This document shows positions 25,427-34,094 of a DNA stretch of 64,000 nt, piece after piece. Position numbers and translations under genes: made by a program. Source of the DNA: Actinomycetota bacterium (GTDB lineage Bacteria > Actinomycetota > Actinomycetes > S36-B12 > UBA10799); NCBI GenBank assembly GCA_020636995.1, contig JACJWU010000001.1, positions 62,001 to 126,000 of the forward strand, read 5' to 3'. The notes beneath the pieces are model-generated. The model ran no database searches. It was not told where the DNA came from and worked only from the letters and a program-made list of their open reading frames with translations. Positions within the stretch are counted from its first letter, which is position 1. Each line of letters begins with the position of its first letter.

Positions 25427-26068
25427 TCAGACCGTGGGGTCCGATTGCCGCAGCAGCCCGAGTTTCAACGCGGTCATCAGTGCCTGTGCGCGGTTGCCGG
25501 CACCGAGCTTCTCGTACAGCTTCGAGATGTGGGTCTTCGTCGTGGATTCACTGATGAACAGTCGCCGGGAGATCTGTGCGACCCCGAGGCCGTCGGCGAG
25601 CAGTTGCAGCACTTCGCGCTCCCGAGGGCTCAGTTGCGGGCCGCTCGGGCTGAGTTTGCGCTTCATGGCGTCGGCGAGGTCTTTGGCAGTGAATGCCTGC
25701 GGTGTGGTGGCGGCGTGCCGCGCGGCCGCGACCACGTCATCGGAGGGCGCGTTCTTGGGCACGAAGGCCGAGGCGCCGGCCTCCAGGGCTGCGAACAGCT
25801 GCTCGTCCCCCGCGTACATGGTCAGGATGACGATGCCGAGTTGGGGATAGCGCTCGCGGGCGCTGGCAGCCAGTTTGAGTCCTGAGCCGTCGGGCAGACG
25901 GACGTCGAGGACCACCACATCCGGGCGGGTGATGCGCAGGAGTCGTTCGGCGTCGGCCACCGATCCGGCCTCGCCGACCACCTCGAAATCACCGTCGCGC
26001 TCGAACGAGCGGCGCAATCCCTGACGGATCAGTTCGTGATCGTCGACGAGCAGGACTGAGATGGTCAC
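25427..26068 (-). CDS. NarL/FixJ family response regulator
   Basis: This 213-residue regulator has a receiver domain (phosphoacceptor Asp55 in VVVLDVRLPDGSG, acidic pair in LLVDDHE, Lys in FVPKNAPS) and a LuxR-type helix-turn-helix (about 145-205, LSPREREVLQLLADGLGVAQISRRLFISESTTKTHISKLY). GTG 26068 is fixed by GGAGGAG seven bases upstream, which lies in the end of the sensor kinase gene; only four bases separate the two. The kinase-regulator pair is a cytoplasmic phosphorelay. Targets are unknown. Confidence 0.95.
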   Translation of the reverse strand: MTISVLLVDDHELIRQGLRRSFERDGDFEVVGEAGSVADAERLLRITRPDVVVLDVRLPDGSGLKLAASARERYPQLGIVILTMYAGDEQLFAALEAGASAFVPKNAPSDDVVAAARHAATTPQAFTAKDLADAMKRKLSPSGPQLSPREREVLQLLADGLGVAQISRRLFISESTTKTHISKLYEKLGAGNRAQALMTALKLGLLRQSDPTV

Positions 26069-26072
26069 CGGA

Positions 26073-27245
26073 CTACTCCTCCCTGTCCGCGGCCGATGGT
26101 TTGAGGAGGACCTCCAGAACGGTGCCACCGCCCTCGCGGGGATGCCAGGCGAGTTCGGCTCCGATTCGTTTGGCCCGCTCCTGCATAATGTCCAACCCGA
26201 AGCTGTCGTTGCGCGGCGAGTCCATCCCGGTACCGTCGTCCGCCACCCGTAAATAGGCCTGCGGCGGGTCGATGCGGCACGTCACCCACACGTTCTCCGC
26301 GTTGGCGTGACGCCGCACGTTCGTGACTGCTTCCTGCGCGATGCGCAGTAGTTCGGTCTCCTGAGCAAGAGAGAGACGGTCGTGTGCTTCGTCCATGACC
26401 AAGTGCACGGTGAGGCCGGATGCGGTGCCTGCCTGCTGCACGTAGCTGGTCAGAGCCGATCCGAGCCCGACCCCGGGCTGGATGTCGGCCCGAAGATCGA
26501 AGATGCTCAGGCGCAGTTCACTGACGATGCGTCTCACCTCCGCCCGGATGTCGTCCGCCAGCACCTGTCCCTGAGTACCCTGCAGATCGGCGACCAATAC
26601 GTCCAGCGCATAACCCACGCTGGCCAACTCCTGGGCGATGCCGTCGTGGATCTCCCGGGCCAGACGCCTGCGTTCCTCCGTGGTGGCGGCGGTGCGCACA
26701 TCCGCGAACAGCCGACCTGTGTCGATCCGCAGTGCCGCCTCCTGCGCCTCGGGCATCGCCTGCTTCAAGTCCGTCATGTCGAACGGGTGACTATGGTTCT
26801 GCAGGGCTGCGACTCCCACCAGACGTGATCCGAGGGTCAGAGGGACGAATGCCTCCTGTGCGGGGCCGTGCGACACGACTCCGCGCCCCGACACCGGCTT
26901 GCCGTCGCGCAAGTGGGTCAGCGCCGTGGGATCGAGGGTGGGGAAGGGGCTGCGTTCGGCGCCACGCACCGCATAGGGCACGAGTTGGTCGTCCTGCTGG
27001 ATGTACAGGACCGAGCGCTCCGACGGAACGTCGCGGGCGAGTTGCTCCAGGGTCTGCTGGGCCAGGGCCACTTCGTCGAGGCCGGCGGGCAGTTGCCGGG
27101 AGACCAGTTGCAGACGGCTGAGCAATCGGTGGGCCGAGCGGTACTCCTCGCCGCTGCGGCGTCGCTGTTGCACGGTCCACAACGCGATGCCGAGCAGCAC
27201 GAGCAGCACGACGATCGCGATCGCCACGACGATGAACGTGCCCAC
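26073..27245 (-). CDS. NarL-family sensor histidine kinase with GAF-like domain
   Basis: The 390-residue kinase has one membrane helix (3-25), a GAF-like sensory domain (about 50-170), a HisKA_3 dimerisation helix with phosphorylated His200 in REIHDGIAQELASVG, and an HATPase domain with VTNVRRHANAENVWV (N box), DDGTGM and FGLDIMQERAKRIGA. The near absence of an extracytoplasmic loop suggests that the signal is sensed in the cytoplasm or membrane. It is first in a two-gene operon. A palindromic element lies about 190 bases upstream of its start and could sit between its promoter and other genes. Confidence 0.93.
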   Translation of the reverse strand: MGTFIVVAIAIVVLLVLLGIALWTVQQRRRSGEEYRSAHRLLSRLQLVSRQLPAGLDEVALAQQTLEQLARDVPSERSVLYIQQDDQLVPYAVRGAERSPFPTLDPTALTHLRDGKPVSGRGVVSHGPAQEAFVPLTLGSRLVGVAALQNHSHPFDMTDLKQAMPEAQEAALRIDTGRLFADVRTAATTEERRRLAREIHDGIAQELASVGYALDVLVADLQGTQGQVLADDIRAEVRRIVSELRLSIFDLRADIQPGVGLGSALTSYVQQAGTASGLTVHLVMDEAHDRLSLAQETELLRIAQEAVTNVRRHANAENVWVTCRIDPPQAYLRVADDGTGMDSPRNDSFGLDIMQERAKRIGAELAWHPREGGGTVLEVLLKPSAADREE

Positions 27246-27430
27246 GCGACTGATTCCACCACGTTCGGGCGTGCTGCACGTCCCACATTCACGCAGATGG
27301 ACGCCCCGGACCCCGGGACCGCACCGGTCAGGGTCGGGACTTCCCGCCGGTGGCTTCGCCCCGGGCGGTCCGCGAGTGTTGCCACCAGGTGCGGGAGCCG
27401 CCTGTCGGCCCCGGGGCGGTCATCGGCCTC

Positions 27431-27543
27431 CCGGTTAGAGATCGGCATCCTGGTTAGACATACAGCACTCCGGTTAGTCCTGCACGGCCGTGGGACTCTA
27501 ACCAACCTTCCGCCGACTAACCAAGATGCCGATCTCTAACCGG
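27431..27543 (-). repeat. 113-bp nested palindromic element, copy 2 (inverted)
   Basis: The same element as at 2856-2968, in opposite orientation and with the same length. Its perfect 17-bp terminal repeats are at 27431-27447 and 27527-27543. GGTTAG occurs at 27433, 27452 and 27472, and CTAACC at 27498, 27517 and 27536. By hand alignment the two copies differ at about 9 of 113 positions, none in the terminal repeats. Most changes fall between the GGTTAG boxes. Confidence 0.85.
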
Positions 27544-27770
27544 ACTGTCCAGACAGATCCTGACGGAACCTGCTGCCGCCTTCGCCAAAGCCGTCCAGTG
27601 GCCGGGTATCGCACCCTGATCCAGGCATGGGCCGAAACAGCCCGCCGCGCCGCCTCGACCACGACGGCCCTGGATCTCCGACCATCACCGGGCGGTCGAC
27701 CACCGGCCAGTCGCACCTCCCTGGGCGGAACAGGCGGTGGTCGGATTCGCCGGGAGTTGACCTGCAGCAG

Positions 27771-27807
27771 AACGCCCGCCGGATCCGAACGGATCACGGC
27801 GGGCGTT
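27771..27807 (-). terminator. Terminator of fadD15
   Basis: Arms AACGCCCGCCG (27771-27781) and CGGCGGGCGTT (27797-27807) pair perfectly, and inside them GATCCG pairs with CGGATC around a two-base loop with one bulged base. It lies about 10 bases past the fadD15 stop on the minus strand. Confidence 0.85.
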
Positions 27808-27816
27808 CAGCGTCGG

Positions 27817-29604
27817 TCAGGAGTAGAGGGCCTCGACCTCGTCGCCGAACTCGGCCATGACGACGTTGCGCTTGAGCTTCATGGATGGCGTCAACTGTCC
27901 GCCTTCCTCCGTCCAGTCCACACCGAGGATCTCGAACTTCTTGATCGCCTCAGCGTTGCTCACCGCCTTGTTGGCCTCGTCCACGGCGGCCTGCACCTCG
28001 CTGAGGATCTGCGGGTCCTTGGCCAGGTCGGCCAGGGGAGTGTCGGCGGGGCGCTCGTGCTGCTCGAGCCAGGCCGGCAGGGCTTCGACGTCCAGGGTGA
28101 TGAGGGCGGCGATGTACGGCTTGTTGTCGCCGACCACCATGCACTGGCTGACCAGCCAGTTGGCGCGGATCCGGTCCTCGAGCACGGCGGGCGCGACGTT
28201 CTTGCCACCGGCGGTCACGATCAGTTCCTTCTTGCGGCCCGTGATCTTCAGGAAGCCGTCGGCGTCGAGTTGGCCGATGTCGCCACTGTGGAACCAGCCG
28301 TCGGCCTCCAGCACCTCTTTGGTGGCCTGCTCGTTCTTCCAGTACCCCTGGAAGATCTGTCCGCCCTTGAGCAGGATCTCGCCGTCATCGGCGATCCGCA
28401 CCGAAGCGCCCGGCATCGGTCGTCCGACGGTGCCGATGCGGATGGCGTCCGGCAGGTTGATCGTGCTCGCCGCCGAGGTCTCCGTGAGGCCGTAGCCTTC
28501 CAGGATGGTCACGCCGATGCCGCGGAAGAAGTGCCCGAGGCGATCGCCGAGGGGAGCACCGCCGGACACCGCGTACTCGACCTTGCCGCCGAGGGCCGCG
28601 CGCAACTTGCCGTAGACCAACTTGTCGAAGATGACGTGCTTGAGTCTCAGGATCAAGCTCGCGCCGCCGGTGTCCTGGGCCCGCGAGTAGTCGATCGCGG
28701 TGGCGGCGGCCATGTCGAAGATCCGGCCCTTGCCCTCCGCGGTGGCCTTCATCTGTGCGGAGTTGAAGACCTTCTCGAAGACCCGCGGCACCGACAGCAG
28801 GAAGGTCGGCTGGAAAACTCCCAGGTCGGCGACGATGTTCTTCACGTCGGCGGTGTGGCCCAACACAGTCCCTGACTCGATGCAGCCGATCTCGATCAGG
28901 CGGCCGAAGACGTGGGCCAACGGGAGGAACAGCAACGTGGACCCATGCGCGTCGAACAGGTCGGGCATACTCCCGATCACGTTGTCCGATTCGAAACGCA
29001 GGTTCCGGTGCGTGAGTACACAACCCTTGGGCCGTCCGGTGGTGCCGGACGTGTAGATGATCGTCGCGATGTCGTCCGGGGTCACCGCCGCTCGACGGGA
29101 TTCCACCTCGTCGTCGGAGATGTCGGCACCTGCTTCGCCGAGTCCGTCGACCGCGCCCTCGTCGAACACCCACACGTGCTTGGTGGGGACCTTGCCGGCC
29201 ACCTCTTCGTACACGCGCTTGTGCTTGTCGCTCTCAAGGAAGACACCCACGCAGTCGGCGTTGCTGAGAATCCACTCCACCTGTTCGGCCGACGATGTCT
29301 CGTAGATCGGCACGACGGTCGCGCCGACGAACCAGCCCGCGTAGTCGGCCAGCGTCCACTCGTAGCGGGTGGCCGACATGATCGCGATGCGCTCGCCGTG
29401 CTGGATGCCGGCGGCGATCAGGCCCTTGGCCAGCGAGCGGACCTCGTTGAGGAACTGCTGGGAAGTGACGTCCTGCCACTGGTCACCGACACGACGACGC
29501 AGGGCCACTCGGTTGGGGTTGTCGGTTGCCTGGGCGACCATATTGTCGGTCAGACCGCCCGTGGTGATCTCCTCGAACAAGGGTGCTTCTGACACTTCCT
29601 GCAT
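27817..29604 (-). CDS. Long-chain acyl-CoA synthetase (FadD15-like)
   Basis: The 595-residue AMP-forming ligase activates long-chain fatty acids to acyl-CoA. The P-loop-like motif IIYTSGTTGRPKGCVLTH, the linker region EGYGLTETSA, the DGWFHSGDIGQLDADGFLKITGRKKELIVTAGGKNV motif region and the C-terminal catalytic Lys in LTPSMKLKRN are all present. ATG 29604 has AGGAG six bases before it; longer frames to 29676 add no conserved sequence. The position corresponds to fadD15 of M. tuberculosis (from memory). A perfect 10-bp palindrome lies 25 bases upstream of the start. Confidence 0.95.
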   Translation of the reverse strand: MQEVSEAPLFEEITTGGLTDNMVAQATDNPNRVALRRRVGDQWQDVTSQQFLNEVRSLAKGLIAAGIQHGERIAIMSATRYEWTLADYAGWFVGATVVPIYETSSAEQVEWILSNADCVGVFLESDKHKRVYEEVAGKVPTKHVWVFDEGAVDGLGEAGADISDDEVESRRAAVTPDDIATIIYTSGTTGRPKGCVLTHRNLRFESDNVIGSMPDLFDAHGSTLLFLPLAHVFGRLIEIGCIESGTVLGHTADVKNIVADLGVFQPTFLLSVPRVFEKVFNSAQMKATAEGKGRIFDMAAATAIDYSRAQDTGGASLILRLKHVIFDKLVYGKLRAALGGKVEYAVSGGAPLGDRLGHFFRGIGVTILEGYGLTETSAASTINLPDAIRIGTVGRPMPGASVRIADDGEILLKGGQIFQGYWKNEQATKEVLEADGWFHSGDIGQLDADGFLKITGRKKELIVTAGGKNVAPAVLEDRIRANWLVSQCMVVGDNKPYIAALITLDVEALPAWLEQHERPADTPLADLAKDPQILSEVQAAVDEANKAVSNAEAIKKFEILGVDWTEEGGQLTPSMKLKRNVVMAEFGDEVEALYS

Positions 29605-29628
29605 GGGTGCTCCTGTTCCTGGGATGTA

Positions 29629-29638
29629 GGTAATTACC
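29629..29638. promoter_or_regulatory. GGTAATTACC palindrome upstream of fadD15
   Basis: A perfect 10-bp AT-centred palindrome is unusual in this GC-rich DNA. It lies 25 bases before the fadD15 start and could be a repressor site or overlap the start of transcription. No matching second copy was seen. Confidence 0.3.
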
Positions 29639-29749
29639 GGAATGGTCGATCGGGGTTGAGTCGTAGTATCTCGCAATGCTCACAAGTGCGACACCGGAAT
29701 GGCAGTAGGCGCGCAGAGGGATCAGTGGTGGATCGGGCATCATCGTGGT

Positions 29750-30196
29750 GTGGCTGGCGTGGACCTCGTCGACGAGACGTTCGTGGTCGTTGAGCCGCAC
29801 ACGCTGGCGGCAATCGTGGCGGACCCTGCCAAGTGGACGCAGTGGTGGCCGGATCTGCAGTTGGCGGTGTTCATGGACAGGGGCGTGCTGGGACAGCGCT
29901 GGTCCATGACCGGCGCCCTCGTGGGGTCGCTGGAGATCTGGATCGAACCGGTCGCTGATGGATGCATCGTGCATCACTACCTGCGGGGTGAACCATCGGC
30001 CGATGGGCGGACCCCCGACCCCTGGCCGGACACGCCTGCGGGCTGGCGGCGGGCCGCGAAGGAGAGGGCCCGCCGCGCGAAAGCATGGAAACGGACGATC
30101 TGGGCCCTCAAGCGCGACCTCGAAGGCGACCGGGTGGCCGGGGCTCCACCCGCGTGGGCGACCGCGACGGACACCGCGAGTGCTCCCCCGCAGTAG
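29750..30196 (+). CDS. SRPBCC/polyketide cyclase-like protein
   Basis: The 148-residue protein has the START/SRPBCC pattern: VDETFVVVEPHTLAAIVADPAKWTQWWPDL at the N-terminus, a beta-rich middle (GSLEIWIEPVADGCIVHHYLRG) and a long C-terminal helix rich in Arg and Lys. The start could be GTG 29750, GTG 29759 or ATG 29699; family alignment favours one of the first two. A ligand-binding role for lipids or aromatics is inferred from the fold. It is divergent from fadD15 and precedes a second SRPBCC gene by 38 bases. Confidence 0.75.
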   Translation: MAGVDLVDETFVVVEPHTLAAIVADPAKWTQWWPDLQLAVFMDRGVLGQRWSMTGALVGSLEIWIEPVADGCIVHHYLRGEPSADGRTPDPWPDTPAGWRRAAKERARRAKAWKRTIWALKRDLEGDRVAGAPPAWATATDTASAPPQ

Positions 30197-30234
30197 TCTG
30201 GCAGGAGACCTCGGTGGGCGAAGGGCAGGGTTCG

Positions 30235-30666
30235 GTGGCCGAACAGACGGAGTCGAGCATCATCATCGATGCGCCCGCTGAGCGGGTGATGGCGGTGATC
30301 GCGGACCTCGGTACCTATCCGGAGTGGGCCGGTGTGAAGCAGACCCGGGTCCTGGCGGCATACCCGGACGGTCGGCCGCGGGAGGTGGAGATGGTCATCG
30401 ACAGCGGGCCGATCAAGGACACCTACTCCATCCAGTACCAGTGGCACGGGCACCAGCAGGTCAACTGGCAGTTGACGGAATCGACCGTCCTGCGCGATCT
30501 CGACGGCATGTACATGGTTCATGATCTCGGGGATGGCCGCTCGGAGGTGACGTATCGGTTGATGGTGGATCTCGAGATCCCGGTCATCGGTTCGATCAAG
30601 CGCAAGGCCGAGAAGGTCATCGTGGACACGGCACTCAAAGGTCTGAAGAAGCGGGTGGAGCGATGA
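30235..30666 (+). CDS. TB16.3-like SRPBCC family protein
   Basis: The 143-residue protein of the SRPBCC fold starts VAEQTESSIIIDAPAERVMAVIADLGTYPEWAG, which closely resembles the mycobacterial TB16.3 (Rv2185c) N-terminus as I remember it. The C-terminal helix reads GSIKRKAEKVIVDTALKGLKKRVE, again family-typical. GTG 30235 is chosen by alignment; GTG 30214 has a better ribosome site (GGAG) and would add seven residues. The gene overlaps the next by four bases (ATGA). Probably binds a hydrophobic ligand; function unknown. Confidence 0.82.
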   Translation: MAEQTESSIIIDAPAERVMAVIADLGTYPEWAGVKQTRVLAAYPDGRPREVEMVIDSGPIKDTYSIQYQWHGHQQVNWQLTESTVLRDLDGMYMVHDLGDGRSEVTYRLMVDLEIPVIGSIKRKAEKVIVDTALKGLKKRVER

Positions 30667-31091
30667 CCGAGGACAGTCAGGACCCGCGGCCGCCGCGCGA
30701 CGAGGAGGGGAACCCGCCGCCATGGTGGCACACAGATCCCGCGCAACCCCCGGCTGACTCGGTGTTCGTGGAGGGCCTGAAACTCGCCGGCGCGCTACGG
30801 AATTGGGCCGTGGAGTCCGGGGCGGTGGCAGCCGCGACCGAGATGGCCCAGAACGCCGCGACCGCCGCGTCGGGATACCTGGCGCAGGTGGCCGACCACT
30901 CGGTCGAGCCGCAGCCCGAGCCCGAGCCCGCCCAGACGGTGGTCAGGTGCTCGGACTGTCCGGTCTGCCAGGGGCTCGATGCCCTGGAACGGACGAACCC
31001 GGAACTGGCACACACCGCCCGGGCGGCCCTGTCGCAGATCAACGAAATGGTGGCCGGTTTTCTCGGCCCGCACGGACAGGCGAACGGGTAG
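30663..31091 (+). CDS. Conserved actinobacterial protein with CxxC motif
   Basis: This 142-residue protein is not recognised beyond being conserved at this locus. It has a Pro-rich acidic N-terminus, an amphipathic segment at 35-80 (VEGLKLAGALRNWAVESGAVAAATEMAQNA region), a Glu/Pro linker, and a C-terminal helix preceded by CSDCPVCQG, where three cysteines could hold a metal. No membrane segments. Its ATG overlaps the stop of the SRPBCC gene, suggesting coupled expression, and glucokinase follows 22 bases later. Confidence 0.7.
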   Translation: MTEDSQDPRPPRDEEGNPPPWWHTDPAQPPADSVFVEGLKLAGALRNWAVESGAVAAATEMAQNAATAASGYLAQVADHSVEPQPEPEPAQTVVRCSDCPVCQGLDALERTNPELAHTARAALSQINEMVAGFLGPHGQANG

Positions 31092-31113
31092 GCCTATCGC
31101 CTAGCGTGAAAAC

Positions 31114-32058
31114 ATGGGTCTGACAGTCGGGATCGACATCGGCGGCACCAAGATCGCAGCGGGCGTGGTGGACGAAGAGGGACGGATCCTGGCCCGTGTG
31201 CGTGCGGCGACCCCGGGCCGCGATGCCGAGCAGGTGGAGCAGAAGGTCTCCGAAATGGTCCTATCCCTTCGCAACGACCACGACATCGAAGCTGTCGGGA
31301 TCGGCGCCGCGGGTTTTGTCGACGAGAAGCGCTCCCGGGTCAACTTCGCCCCGAACCTCGGCTGGAAGGACGAGCCGCTGCGAATGGCCGTGGAGTCGGT
31401 CGTGGACCTGCCGGTGGTCGTTGAGAACGACGCGAACGCCGCAGCGTGGGGTGAGTACCGTTTCGGCGCGGGGAAGGGCCGGGACTTCCTGGTCACCATC
31501 ACGGTGGGTACCGGCATCGGGGCCGGGATCATCCTGGAGGGTGCGTTGTACCGGGGCCGGTGGGGAGCGGCGGCCGAGTTCGGACACCTGAATGTGGATC
31601 CCGGCGGCCGCCCCTGTGGCTGTGGCAATCGCGGGTGCTGGGAGCAGTACGCCAGCGGGAACGCATTGGTGCGTGAGGCCCGCTACCTGGCGTCCGAGCG
31701 ACGTTCCGAAGCGGAGACCTTGCTCGATCTCGGTGATGGGACCCCCGAGGGTGTGCAGGGTCTGCATGTGACGCAGGCGGCCCGGGAAGGTGACCCGGTG
31801 GCACTGGCCGCCTTCGACTTCGTGTCTCGCTGGTTGGGGCAGGGGATGGCGGACGTGACGGCGATCCTGGACCCGGAGTGCTTCGTGATCGGCGGAGGGG
31901 TCAGCGAGGCGGGCGAACTTCTGCTCGCTTCAACAGTGCGTGCATTCACGGAGTCGGTCTCGGGCAAGGAGACCCGGCAACTGCCCAAGATCGTCATCGC
32001 GAAACTGGGCAACGCCGCGGGACTGGTGGGGGCGGCGGACCTCGCGCGCTTCCGCTGA
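31114..32058 (+). CDS. ROK-family glucokinase
   Basis: The 314-residue sugar kinase phosphorylates glucose with ATP. Features are GIDIGGTKIAAGVV (phosphate loop), VENDANAAAWGEY with the catalytic Asp, TVGTGIGAGIILEG, EFGHLNVDPGGRPCGCGNRGCWEQYASG (ROK zinc-binding signature with three Cys and one His) and IGGGVSEAGELLL. It corresponds to Streptomyces GlkA by family and locus. No helix-turn-helix is present, so it is an enzyme and not a ROK repressor. It has its own start 22 bases after the previous gene. Confidence 0.94.
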   Translation: MGLTVGIDIGGTKIAAGVVDEEGRILARVRAATPGRDAEQVEQKVSEMVLSLRNDHDIEAVGIGAAGFVDEKRSRVNFAPNLGWKDEPLRMAVESVVDLPVVVENDANAAAWGEYRFGAGKGRDFLVTITVGTGIGAGIILEGALYRGRWGAAAEFGHLNVDPGGRPCGCGNRGCWEQYASGNALVREARYLASERRSEAETLLDLGDGTPEGVQGLHVTQAAREGDPVALAAFDFVSRWLGQGMADVTAILDPECFVIGGGVSEAGELLLASTVRAFTESVSGKETRQLPKIVIAKLGNAAGLVGAADLARFR

Positions 32059-32100
32059 GCCGACCTCGGGCTCCGCATCCGGCCTGGGCAGCCGACCTCG

Positions 32101-33318
32101 TCAGCCCACCAGTTCGAGCGCCAACTGCTCCAGGAACAGGCCGATGTCGGTCACCACACCCTGGGCCTGCGCGCTGCCCCGGTCGGAGAGTTTCGTCACC
32201 GTGGACGGGTTGATGTCGACGCACACCAACGGGATCGATGCCGGCAGGATGTTGCCGGTCGCGATCGCGTGCAACATCGTGGCGACCATGATCGAGAACC
32301 CGACGTTCTCCAGCTCCGCACGCATCGCCCGCTGACCTTCGATCACGTCGGTGTACACGTCTGGCAGAGGACCGTCGTCGCGCACCGAGCCGACCAGCAC
32401 GAACGGCTTGTCGGCCTTGACCATCGAGTACATCAGGCCGTCGGTGATCGCCCCGGCTGCAACTGCTCCCGCGATGCTGCCGTAGGAGCGGACCCGGTTG
32501 ATCGCGCGGATGTGGTTCTCGTGGCCGTGGTCCACCCCGGATCCCTTGCTGAGGTCGACCCCAAGCGATGTGCCGTACATGTTCGACTCGATGTCGTGGA
32601 CGGCCAGTGCGTTGCCGGCGAACAGTACGTCGACGTAACCCGCCTCCACGAGCCGGGATAGAGCAGGAGCTCCGCCCGTGTGGACGATCGCCGGGCCGCC
32701 GACCCACAGGATGCGCTTGCCCTCGGCCTTGCAGTCGCGCATCTGGTCGGCGATCTGTCGTACCTGCAGCGCCTGGGGCTTCTCGCTGGAGACCACGGAG
32801 TTCATGAACTCGAAGACGGACTCCGACTCCGGCCGCGGCGGTGGCGGAACGATGACCTTCACGCCGAGGAAGCCGATCACCACGGGCTCGCCCTCGAGGA
32901 CATCGGACATGGGCACGGTGGTCACCACACCATCGCGCAGCACCAGCCCGCAGTCCATCTCGGGGTTGCGTACCTGCACCCAATCCCCGGTGATGCGTAC
33001 GAACGTCTCGAAGTTCGTGCTCGAGTGGAAACCCTCCGGGAACACGCCGTCCATTGGTGCCGGCACCAGCTCGGCGTCGCTGGTCTCGACCGGGTTGACC
33101 CCGTGGTTCTGCAACCGCACGAGCAGGTCGTTGAGCGCGACGTCGTCCTCGTGCGAGATCAGGATCCGCGCGGTGGATTCGTCGTTCTTCGTCTTACCGA
33201 AGACCAGGTCCTGGATCTCGTAGTCGGCACCGGACTCGAGGATGTCGTCGAGGGCCCGGCTGAGCGCCCCGGAGTCGATGAGGTGGCCTTGCATCTGGAC
33301 GACTTCGGTGATGGTCAT
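32101..33318 (-). CDS. TIGR00300 (LOR/SDH domain) protein, possible archaeal-type ornithine cyclodeaminase
   Basis: The 405-residue protein belongs to TIGR00300. Segments recognised are MQGHLIDSGALSRALDDILESGADYEI at the N-terminus, then PAPMDGVFPEGFHSSTNFETFVR, and a C-terminal Rossmann-like half (GPAIVHTGGAPALSRLVEAGYVDVLFAGNALAVHDIE, GSIAGAVAAG, CVDINPSTVTKLSDRGSAQAQG). Relatives include the archaeal ornithine cyclodeaminase and the C-terminal part of cyanobacterial AgrE. Proline synthesis from ornithine is therefore possible, but no arginine genes are near. It is convergent with glucokinase. Confidence 0.85.
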   Translation of the reverse strand: MTITEVVQMQGHLIDSGALSRALDDILESGADYEIQDLVFGKTKNDESTARILISHEDDVALNDLLVRLQNHGVNPVETSDAELVPAPMDGVFPEGFHSSTNFETFVRITGDWVQVRNPEMDCGLVLRDGVVTTVPMSDVLEGEPVVIGFLGVKVIVPPPPRPESESVFEFMNSVVSSEKPQALQVRQIADQMRDCKAEGKRILWVGGPAIVHTGGAPALSRLVEAGYVDVLFAGNALAVHDIESNMYGTSLGVDLSKGSGVDHGHENHIRAINRVRSYGSIAGAVAAGAITDGLMYSMVKADKPFVLVGSVRDDGPLPDVYTDVIEGQRAMRAELENVGFSIMVATMLHAIATGNILPASIPLVCVDINPSTVTKLSDRGSAQAQGVVTDIGLFLEQLALELVG

Positions 33319-33366
33319 GGCGGCATCTTGGCACGCTCGCCACCCGCGCAGCCACGCTGTCGCGGT

Positions 33367-33732
33367 TCAGACCGCGGAGCCGTCGTCCCAACCGTCCTCG
33401 GGTTCGTGCGGTGAGCGCAGCACCAGGGTGAGGAAACCGGCAGCGAAGGCAAGGATGCCCACGGTGACCACGGCCGGGCCGATGAGGCCCGGGATGATCA
33501 CGCTGAGCAGCAACAGCAGCGGACCCCCCAGGGTGCCGGCCCAGGCCAAACGGCCGATCGTGTCCAGTTTCGGCAGAGGTGGTGGCTCCGGGGGGACGAA
33601 GGTGTCCTCCGGGTCCGGAGGCGGCGGTGCCGGCGGGTCCGAAGGCAGTTGCGGCATCCCCTCGCCGAGATCGGCGACGATGCGTTCCCAGGCGTTCTCG
33701 TCGTAGGGGACCTCATCCCCGGGCCTGGTCAT
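33367..33732 (-). CDS. Small membrane protein with acidic Pro-rich N-terminus
   Basis: This 121-residue protein is not recognised. The first 55 residues are acidic and Pro-rich (a PPAPPPPDPEDTFVPPEPPPLP tract), followed by two hydrophobic helices (about 62-82 and 84-105) and an acidic tail. The N-terminus is probably cytoplasmic. Its ATG overlaps the stop of the upstream small gene by four bases. Similar two-helix proteins are common in actinobacteria next to DAHP synthase and PlsC, as far as I recall. No function is known. Confidence 0.65.
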   Translation of the reverse strand: MTRPGDEVPYDENAWERIVADLGEGMPQLPSDPPAPPPPDPEDTFVPPEPPPLPKLDTIGRLAWAGTLGGPLLLLLSVIIPGLIGPAVVTVGILAFAAGFLTLVLRSPHEPEDGWDDGSAV

Positions 33733-34007
33733 GCCGCCACCGAACGGGCGAAATCGAGGCTGGTCGCGAAGACGATTTCGGCATCGTGGTCCAGGGTTGC
33801 CACACGGTAGGAGTCCTCGAGCAGGATCTTCTCGGCCCGGTCACTGCTGGCGTTGGGCAGCAGCCAGGCGGCGTTCGACGGCGCAGCGCCGGGGAGCAAC
33901 GGCACGGAAGGTTCCTCGTGACTGTCGGGGTCGGGTGCCCCCATGCTCTCACGGCGATACACGACGAGTGCCCGGGTCGTCCACCCGATGGTCACGGAAT
34001 GGTCCAT
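33729..34007 (-). CDS. Small hypothetical protein
   Basis: A 92-residue frame with normal codon composition, coupled by a four-base overlap to the next membrane protein gene, which supports translation. It starts MDHSVTIGWTTRALVVYRRE; a second ATG at 33944 (MGAPDPDSHEE) is possible. The C-terminal part (LLEDSYRVATLDHDAEIVFATSLDFARS) looks like an alpha/beta fragment. No motif or family is recognised. It is divergent from plsC. Moderately likely to be real. Confidence 0.5.
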   Translation of the reverse strand: MDHSVTIGWTTRALVVYRRESMGAPDPDSHEEPSVPLLPGAAPSNAAWLLPNASSDRAEKILLEDSYRVATLDHDAEIVFATSLDFARSVAA

Positions 34008-34094
34008 TCGCCCAACGCTTGGGAGGTTCCATTGCCCAGTGGTCCGGCGGTTGCGTAGGGTCTACCTGGAGATCGGAAATCAGGAGGCGGCTCG

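Larger units (their letters stand above)
27246..27816. other. Gene-free interval with palindromic repeat and terminator
   Basis: This 571-base interval upstream of the sensor kinase and downstream of fadD15 holds copy 2 of the nested palindrome (27431-27543) and the fadD15 terminator (27771-27807). The open frames crossing it have no ribosome sites or recognisable domains. The kinase promoter must lie between about 27246 and 27430 or within the repeat. Confidence 0.65.
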
